Part shown: in pieces, positions 58,002 to 64,000 of the stretch
Layout of the letters: each line of letters opens with the position of its first letter
Numbering within the stretch: the stretch's first letter is position 1
NCBI GenBank assembly: GCA_963722495.1
Contig: CAVRND010000007.1
Coordinates: 186,001-250,000, forward strand
Length of the DNA stretch: 64,000 bases
Source: Hyphomicrobium_A sp963722495
GTDB lineage: Bacteria; Pseudomonadota; Alphaproteobacteria; Rhizobiales; Hyphomicrobiaceae
Direction of reading: 5' to 3'
Notes under the pieces: model-generated
Seen by the model: only the letters and a program-made list of their open reading frames with translations
The model's database searches: none
What the model was told of the DNA's origin: nothing
Translations under genes and position numbers: made by a program

Positions 58002-60543
58002 CTAGGCGGCGCTACCATCGGCCGATAGCGGGCCCTCAGGGCCTTCTTGGGGCAGCGCCTCGGGGGCTGCTTTATCAGGCCGGCCAAGCTCGGGAAGGCG
58101 CACAGTGACGCGCGTGCCCTGTCCGGGCTCGGATTCCAGCGAAACGGTGCCGCCGTGCAGCTCGACGAGGCTTTTGACGATCGATAGCCCAAGGCCGGCG
58201 CCGCGGTGGGTTGAGCCGTGGCTGCGGCTCTCGAACCGGTCGAAAACCTTCCACTGCTGATCCTTGGGGATGCCGACGCCCTGGTCCTCGACCGCAAACA
58301 CTACCATGCCGTCCTCGCGCCGGCAGGTAACGCCGATGGTGTCGCCGGGCTTGGAGAAGCCGACGGCGTTCGACAGCAGGTTGAACAGTATCTGGCGCAG
58401 CCGCGCCTCGTCGGCAATCAAGTGCCTTGCATCGTCGGCGACGGCGATGTGCAGCGAAAGGCGGGCTCGCTGGGCGGCCTCGCGGATGCCAAGGATCGCC
58501 GCATCGATGACCGCCGGAATGTCGACCTGGCCGAGCTTCAGCTCCATGGTGCCGGCGTCCATCGTCGCCAGCGTGAGGATGTCGTCGATGATGGCGAGCA
58601 GCGTCTTCGAGGAAGCGGAGATGTCGCCGAGGTACTCGTGCTGCTTCTCGTTGAGCTGCCCGATGTGCGGATTGCCCAGCAAGTCGCTGAAGCCGATGAT
58701 GTTGGTGAGCGGCGTGCGCAGCTCGTACGACACGTGGCTGATGAAGGCGTTCTTCATGCGGTCGCCGGCGACGAGCGCATCGTTGCGCTCCTCGAGCGCG
58801 CGCTCGTAGCGTTTTGAATCCGTCACGTCGGCGAAGGTGATCAGAGTGGCGCCGTCGGGCAGCGGCATCACCGCGTACTGGATGATGGCGCCATCGGGGC
58901 GGATCATTTGCCCGTCGAACTCGTCACGCTGCTCGGAGAACGACGTCACGGCGCGGCTGAGACGCGTCCACGTCTGCTGGTCGTCGTAGTCGGCGCTCGC
59001 CTGCAGGATGAAATTGTCGACGTGCGGCTCCTCGGCCAGCGCGCGACGCGAGAGCTGCCAGATCTCGGCCAATGCCGAGTTGAACAGCTTGAGGCGCCCG
59101 TCGGTGCCGAACACCGCGACGCCTTCCTTCAAGCTGTCGAGCGTTTCGCGCTGCACGCCGATGAGCGCGTTGTAGTCGCGTTCGAGTGCCAGGCGCTCGG
59201 TCTCATCGCCGAACAGGTAGGTGACGCCGCCGTCGGAGCGCTTCTCGGCCAGCACCTGGATGGTGCGACCGTCGGGCAGCAACCACGTGTCGTCCTCGGC
59301 GGTTCCTTCGCCGTAGTTGGCGAGAATCTTCGACTTCCATTCGGAGTAGTTGACGACTTGAGGCAGGCGACCCAGCTCGCGCAGGCGGTCGAGCACGGCG
59401 CCTTCGGTGGGGCGCGTCTTGAGCCAGTGCCTCGTCGAGCTGCCACAGCTTGCGGTAGGCCTCGTTGAAGAAGACGAGCTGCTGCTGCGCGTTGAAGATG
59501 GCGACGGCGGTGGCGACGCGATCGAGCGTCCGGTCGTAGGGAACGGCCGCCTGGCGGTCCAGCTCGCCTTGGGTCTTTTCGATCGCTGCGACGTCGACGT
59601 CGACGGCCGCGGCGGCGGTCGCGTCCTCGAATGGAATAACCGTCACGTCATGCGGCTTGCGCTCGCCGCCGACGATCAGCGGGACGCGTACGCGATAGCT
59701 CTCGCCGCGGGCGAGAACGCGCGCTGCGGCGCGGCGCTGGCGCTGCTCGAGCAGCTCGATCTGGCGCTCCTGCACCTCGGCGCGGCTGCGCGCCTCGACG
59801 GCGCGGACGTAGGCATTATTGACCCAGGTGAGGCGGCCGTCCTTGCTGCGCAGCCAGACCGGGATGGGCAGGGCATCGAGCAGCGCGCGGCTGGCGCGGA
59901 CCTCGCGGCCGAGGCGCTGGTGCTGGGCAAGGATGCGGGCGACCTCGTCGCGATGCCCGGCAACGTCGCGGAAGCGCAGCACGGCCCGGCCCCCCGCGGT
60001 ACGGCCCTCGGCCTCGACGTGGCCGCCGGCCATCGTGCGCACGATGATGTTGAACGGGTGGCCAGCGGTGAACAGGGCGTCGAGCGCTGGCTTCAGGACT
60101 GAAGACGAGCTCGGCTCCAACCATTGGCCGAAGCGCAGGAACTTCTCCGGACTGTCGGGCAGTCCCGGAATCCCCTTCAGGGTGTGAGCGACGACGCGGA
60201 TCGGCTGATTCTGCTCCCAGAACAGCAGGATCTGCGGCTCGGAGCGGATGATGGAATCGGCGGCGGCGAGACTGCGTTTGAGGCCGCTCGCCTCGGCGAC
60301 GGCGCGGCGCTCCTCGCGCTTGGCGCGCACCACGGTCAGCCAGATCAGCGCGCCGGACAGCAGGACGCCCGCCGCGACCAAGGCGCCGGTGGCTATGGGC
60401 TGCGAGCCCGGCAGCGCCATCGGCGGGATGCCGCCCGAGGCGATGCCGGCCGCCAGGACGAGCACGCAGGCAAGGCTTCCCGCAACGAGAGCGATCAGCT
60501 CACGCGGGCGTCCTGCAGACCGTCCATTGGAAGGTGATTGCAT
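58002..60543 (-). CDS. divL: DivL-type PAS sensor kinase homologue, Tyr in place of His (one frameshift)
   Basis: Membrane-bound cell-cycle regulator. Two membrane segments (LIALVAGSLACVLVLAAGIA, ATGALVAAGVLLSGALIWLT) precede several PAS-like domains and a kinase core. The dimerisation box reads NAFISHVSYELRTPLTNI: tyrosine (codon 58725-58727) replaces the histidine of the usual VSHELRTP, as in Caulobacter DivL. The ATPase boxes are intact (RQILFNLLSNAVGFS, VEDQGVGIPKDQQ, GAGLGLSIVKSLVELHGG). The frame breaks near 59427; removing one base gives LDEAWLKTRPTEGAVLDRL. The repaired length is about 846. DivL controls the CckA-ChpT-CtrA pathway; this role is inferred. Confidence 0.9.
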
Positions 60544-60810
60544 CGGGATCCGGCAAAATGAAAGGGAACCCGAGGCCAGAGACGCAACGCAGCAACGGAC
60601 AAAGGCCCGGCGGCATCGCCCCCGCTAAGGGGCGAATCGACTTTGATTATGGGCGAGCGGTGAGGGGCGTGGCCAGCCGCCTGCGGCCACAGGCGGGAAG
60701 CAGCGCGGCGTTTGCCGGTATGGTGCTGCCGTCAAGCCGCACGCGCTGATCGCGATCGGCTGGCATCCCGGCTGGGCGATCTGGCCCCATCTCGCAGATT
60801 TCGGCCAGTT
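60544..60810. other. Intergenic region upstream of divL (267 bases)
   Basis: It should carry the divL promoter. One GANTC site (GAATC, near 60632-60636) lies about 90 bases before the divL start; GANTC is the target of the CcrM methylase of alphaproteobacteria. A single site can be chance. No gene was seen. Confidence 0.35.
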
Positions 60811-61377
60811 TTACTCCTGAAAGTGGCAGGGGCCGGCATCTTTGATGGGCGGCGCAAGCTGGGCCGGCCTGCGCCGTTCCAGGGTAATCTGCTTGAACTC
60901 CCAGAAAATGGGACACCACCCGTACCGCAAGACCACGTCCGCGGATTTTACGGTGGCTCCGTCAGGCCTGTCGAAATCAATCCTGATCGAGTGATACTTC
61001 CCCGAGCGAGGAAAGTAGAAGCGTCCGGTCGTGAAGTTTCCCGATTGCTCGGCTAGTCCAGTTGCGATTGTCAGGCCGAGCAGACTGCGGTTCCGCAGTG
61101 CTGGATTGGTATTCTGTTCGTCCTTGTCGGCGGGAAGCCCATTCGAAACATCATGGATCCAAGACAGGACAGCGCAATGCTTCGCTCCATCCTTGACGAA
61201 GCTTATGCCGTAATCCTCCCCCACCCAATCACGAATTCACTCCGGCCATGAGGCGGGCGCGCGCACTAACCAGACGCCGGAGAAGTCTGTGGCAGCGGCC
61301 GTGCCGCTAAGCCAGCAATAGATCAGAGCTACGACGAAAGAAGCGCCACGCATTTTTTTCCCCATCACCCTGCGCAT
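60811..61377 (-). pseudogene. DUF2147-like secreted protein with an in-frame TGA
   Basis: A 188-codon frame containing one TGA at codon 47 (61237-61239). Codons 1-25 encode a signal peptide (FVVALIYCWLSGTAAA), then TDFSGVWLVRAPASWPE, the TGA, and IRDWVGEDYGISFV in the same frame. The part after the stop has the DUF2147 pattern: CAVLSWIHDVSNG, NTNPALRNRSLLGLTIATGL and TGRFYFPRSGKYHSIRIDF. A TGG at this point would give PEWIRDW. The start follows GAGGGG, which overlaps the caspase-gene stop, so the two are likely coupled. It may be a pseudogene, a sequencing error or, less likely, recoding. Confidence 0.7.
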
Positions 61378-61385
61378 GCAACCCC

Positions 61386-64000
61386 TCACGGTGCACGCTT
61401 AGGCCGCCGCCACCATTTTCCGCCCGCTTGGCTCGTCGGCTCTTCTGAGGGGACATACTTCGGCACATAGGCGCACATGCCATAGCCGATGGCCGCCCCG
61501 AGGAAAAACTGCCACAGGGCACCGCCGAGAAAATTGATGGCGATGTCCTGGCGGGTGATCACACGGCAGTCCGACTCGGAGGTGAGCAGGCCGACTTTGA
61601 CCACCAGGGTGTGCACCAGCACCACCGCCACGCCGGAAAGGAGCGCCATCGTGATGACCCTGGTGCGGCGCAGGGAAGGCATGGTGAGCGCCGCGCCCAG
61701 GATGCATCCGGCGATGAACAGTGCGCCTGCTATTCCTGCGCCGATGACGTCTCGCATCAGCTTCCAGTTCTCGAACTTCAGCTGATCGCAGCTGCTAGAC
61801 GGCTGGCTGAATGTGCCGACGTGGTGCAGGACGGCGATACCTGCCGCCCACGCCAAGCTCGCGACGATTGCTGCGAACACGGCCGCGACAACGCTGCGCG
61901 GGCCCCATCGCCATGTGCCGAAGGCGAGGACGCAAGCGAAGGGGATGCCCGCCAAATAGTTTTCTGCGAACCTGGCAGTCGAGTGATTGAAGGCGAAATA
62001 AGAAGTTACGAGGCCGGCCAGAAGCCCCAGCACCGACATGATGTAGAGGGGCTGCCACGACGCCGGTTTGAAGAAGAAATCCTGCGTGAGGTTCGATTGG
62101 CTCCACGGCCGCTGCTTGCCCCCCGTTGCCCTTTTCACATCGGCGCCTATACGGCGCACCAAGCCCTCCAGATCGAGTCCCTCGGTTGCGAAATGGCGCA
62201 GAAATGCCGTCGTGAAGCGGCTGTTGTCGCCGTTCCCCTCGTAGGCAAATCGGCCCGGCTCGGCGGCGAACGCGATGAACGTCTCGGCTTCCGGCGTTAC
62301 TTCGAGCGCTGTGAGGCCGCGGCTCGCCAAGTCGGCAGTCGGCGGCACGCCTGGACCTGCCACGCGCTTAGCGTGTTCAGCCGGACGCTCGGTCGTGCTG
62401 ACGAACGGATTGTCGCGGCACGCATCAAGAAAAACGAGGGACTTCTTCGCTCGGTTTGCTATGCGGCCGACGAGGCTCTGCATGCGCAGCTCCGGGCCTG
62501 CTTCCCGCAGGTCCGCGAGGCCAGCGTCAACGGGAACTAGGTAGTTCTGCCCAGCGATCTGGACGCCGTGGCCTGAATAGTAGAGCACCGCCACATCGGC
62601 ATTGTCGCACAGCGCCTCGAACGCGTCGAAGCGCTTCTTCAGCTCACCTTTGTCGAAATCGATCCCGCCATAGACTGCGTAGCCGAGCGAGCGCAGGTGA
62701 TCTCGTACCGCTGTCGCGTCGGGGGCGGACTTGGCGAGCGCGTCGACCGTGTAGGCGCCGTTGCCCAGGACAAAGGCGAGCTTGCGCCCTGTGGATACGA
62801 CATCAGGGACGAAAGTGACCGTGCCCGGTCTCGCAGCGCCTAGGCGGTCCGTGTCGGTGCCGGGCCCACGTGCAGGTCCCGTGAGCGATTCTTCCGCAAG
62901 CTTTTCGCCTCTGCCGTTGAGATCCTGGAAGTATTCGGCGCTGGCATTGCCGTCCCCTGCCAAGCTCACCATTCCGAAGCCCAGTGCGAATACGGAGCCG
63001 TCGCTGGCGAGGCGAGGGCCGCTCATCGCGGGAATGGGTAGCTCGAGCCTTTGCACCTGCTCGAATGGCCGGTCGGCAGTAAAGACAGGAATGCCACCGT
63101 TACCCAAGCAGCGGCCGCGCAGGACATCGCGATACGGCTGGTACCAGGAGAAGATGTGCTCGTGTCCCCAATACCACGCGGCTATCTCCCCACCAGCTGA
63201 TTTGGCTGCTTGCACGAACTTATCGAAGCTTGCCATCAGCCGCGGGTTATAGGGGCAGCGCTGGCCGTCCTCCTTCTCGGCACCAAGTTGGGCGTACGCC
63301 GAGAACGGCTGGTGATGCGACAGCAGGATCGTGCGTCCCGGGAACTCGGCTATGCGCTCCAGGTGCCAGGCTTCCTCGTCGGGCTCGATAAAGGTCAGGG
63401 CATCGAGCACCGATAGCGGGGAATAGTCGTTGAGGCCCGTATCCAGCCCGAGGAGCTGCCAGGCTTGGTCGGTGCTGCGCAGGCAGAAGTAGCTCGCCCG
63501 CTGACGCATCACGCCCTCGTTGAGCTGGTCGAGAAGCCAGTAGTAGCCGGCTCCGCCGCTGTACATGTCGTGGTTGCCACTCAGCGTGTAGACGGGCAGG
63601 TGCGTGTTTTGGCGATCGAAGACACGATTGATGATGTCTAGGAAATGTGCGGCGCACTCGGCCTGCGTGCCGGAGTAGTAGATGTCGCCAAGGTGGATCA
63701 GTACGTCCGGGCGCATACCCTCAATCTGCTGTGCCACGCGCTCGGCGGGCGTTTCGCCGGTGCCCCAATCGCCAACGATGGCAATTCGCGCATCCGGCTT
63801 TATATCGATGACCCCGGAACCAACATCGGCTGGGCGCCGATAGGGGATTGTGCCGCGCGCGCCGTTTGCCCCGAAGTAGCGAAAATATTCATCGAGGGTG
63901 AAGACCCAAGCGGGGTCAAATCCCGCGAACTTGAATTGCGACCGAAGCGCTTCGGCCTGGACGGTGTCGCCTTTGACCTTCGCTTCGAGATACCGCAGCG
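61386..64000 (-). CDS. Metallophosphatase-caspase fusion with C-terminal membrane domain (5' end outside window)
   Basis: The visible 870 residues hold three parts. First is a calcineurin-like phosphoesterase (IAIVGDWGTGETPAERVAQQ, VLIHLGDIYYSG, LSGNHDMYSGG, ILLSHHQPFSAY, WYWGHEHIFSW). Then from about residue 405 comes a caspase-like peptidase (C14): KLAFVLGNGAYTVDAL, the catalytic histidine in VLYYSGHGVQIAGQNYLVP (codon 62568-62570) and cysteine in LVFLDACRDNPF (codon 62418-62420), ending QRPWSQSNLTQDFFF. Last are about six membrane segments (for example LYIMSVLGLLAGLVTSYFAF, INFLGGALWQFFLGAAIGYG). The frame is open to the window edge. Its function is unknown; a membrane-tethered, signal-activated protease is an inference. 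Confidence 0.85.
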   Translation of the reverse strand, partial: LRYLEAKVKGDTVQAEALRSQFKFAGFDPAWVFTLDEYFRYFGANGARGTIPYRRPADVGSGVIDIKPDARIAIVGDWGTGETPAERVAQQIEGMRPDVLIHLGDIYYSGTQAECAAHFLDIINRVFDRQNTHLPVYTLSGNHDMYSGGAGYYWLLDQLNEGVMRQRASYFCLRSTDQAWQLLGLDTGLNDYSPLSVLDALTFIEPDEEAWHLERIAEFPGRTILLSHHQPFSAYAQLGAEKEDGQRCPYNPRLMASFDKFVQAAKSAGGEIAAWYWGHEHIFSWYQPYRDVLRGRCLGNGGIPVFTADRPFEQVQRLELPIPAMSGPRLASDGSVFALGFGMVSLAGDGNASAEYFQDLNGRGEKLAEESLTGPARGPGTDTDRLGAARPGTVTFVPDVVSTGRKLAFVLGNGAYTVDALAKSAPDATAVRDHLRSLGYAVYGGIDFDKGELKKRFDAFEALCDNADVAVLYYSGHGVQIAGQNYLVPVDAGLADLREAGPELRMQSLVGRIANRAKKSLVFLDACRDNPFVSTTERPAEHAKRVAGPGVPPTADLASRGLTALEVTPEAETFIAFAAEPGRFAYEGNGDNSRFTTAFLRHFATEGLDLEGLVRRIGADVKRATGGKQRPWSQSNLTQDFFFKPASWQPLYIMSVLGLLAGLVTSYFAFNHSTARFAENYLAGIPFACVLAFGTWRWGPRSVVAAVFAAIVASLAWAAGIAVLHHVGTFSQPSSSCDQLKFENWKLMRDVIGAGIAGALFIAGCILGAALTMPSLRRTRVITMALLSGVAVVLVHTLVVKVGLLTSESDCRVITRQDIAINFLGGALWQFFLGAAIGYGMCAYVPKYVPSEEPTSQAGGKWWRRPKRAP

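Noticed and set aside
61100..61224. A GTG start at 61224 for a shorter cytoplasmic form of the DUF2147-like protein
   Set aside because: The same frame upstream carries a signal peptide and a well-placed ribosome site, so a single interrupted gene is more likely.

Overview
The window is high-GC chromosomal DNA from an alphaproteobacterium, most likely of the order Hyphomicrobiales (Rhizobiales). The evidence is a complete mraZ-to-ftsZ division and cell-wall cluster followed by lpxC, bamD and ligA, an RNase P RNA gene just upstream of it, a TsaE-AmgK fusion in one block with MurU, AddB, AddA and thioredoxin, a DivL-type kinase with tyrosine in place of the phospho-accepting histidine, and intergenic palindromes of a style common in this order. 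No rRNA, tRNA, CRISPR array, transposase or phage gene was seen.

Layout. 1-15.1 kb is a mixed flank: tex (cut by the window edge), a LprI-like secreted protein, recQ, two related palindromes, a coupled pair of tiny genes, a DUF1254/DUF1214 protein, a short-chain dehydrogenase, a DUF2189 membrane protein, GTP-type PEP carboxykinase, a DCC-LMF1 fusion, rnpB and a short DHFR-like gene. 15.2-34.3 kb is the dcw cluster on the + strand: mraZ rsmH ftsL ftsI murE murF mraY murD ftsW murG murC murB ddlB ftsQ ftsA ftsZ, with tight or overlapping junctions. 34.6-39.3 kb carries lpxC, bamD and ligA; recN, often found between bamD and ligA in relatives, is absent. 39.3-48.5 kb holds a sulfotransferase, aminopeptidase P, prmA, a DUF3754 protein, a membrane J-domain protein, a bactofilin and an exported-looking Pcm. 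48.5-60.5 kb is a - strand block: divL, tsaE-amgK, murU, addB, addA, trxA. 60.8-64 kb holds the most unusual locus: a metallophosphatase-caspase-membrane protein (5' end outside the window) followed by a coupled DUF2147-like secreted protein.

How the genes work together. The dcw cluster makes lipid II (MurC-F, MraY, MurG, MurB, Ddl) and assembles the divisome (FtsL, I, W, Q, A, Z). A 10-bp periodic TGGGN array before mraZ is a likely MraZ operator. LpxC and BamD serve the outer membrane. AmgK and MurU would return MurNAc to UDP-MurNAc, and AddAB repairs double-strand breaks.

Data quality. Ten single-base indels interrupt nine genes (tex, DUF1254, ftsI twice, murE, ftsW, ftsA, sulfotransferase, murU, divL). 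At each one the protein continues in a neighbouring frame with conserved family sequence, several genes are essential, and about half can be repaired inside short homopolymers. I read these as sequencing or assembly errors and report full gene spans. An in-frame TGA in the DUF2147-like gene may be of the same kind or may be real.
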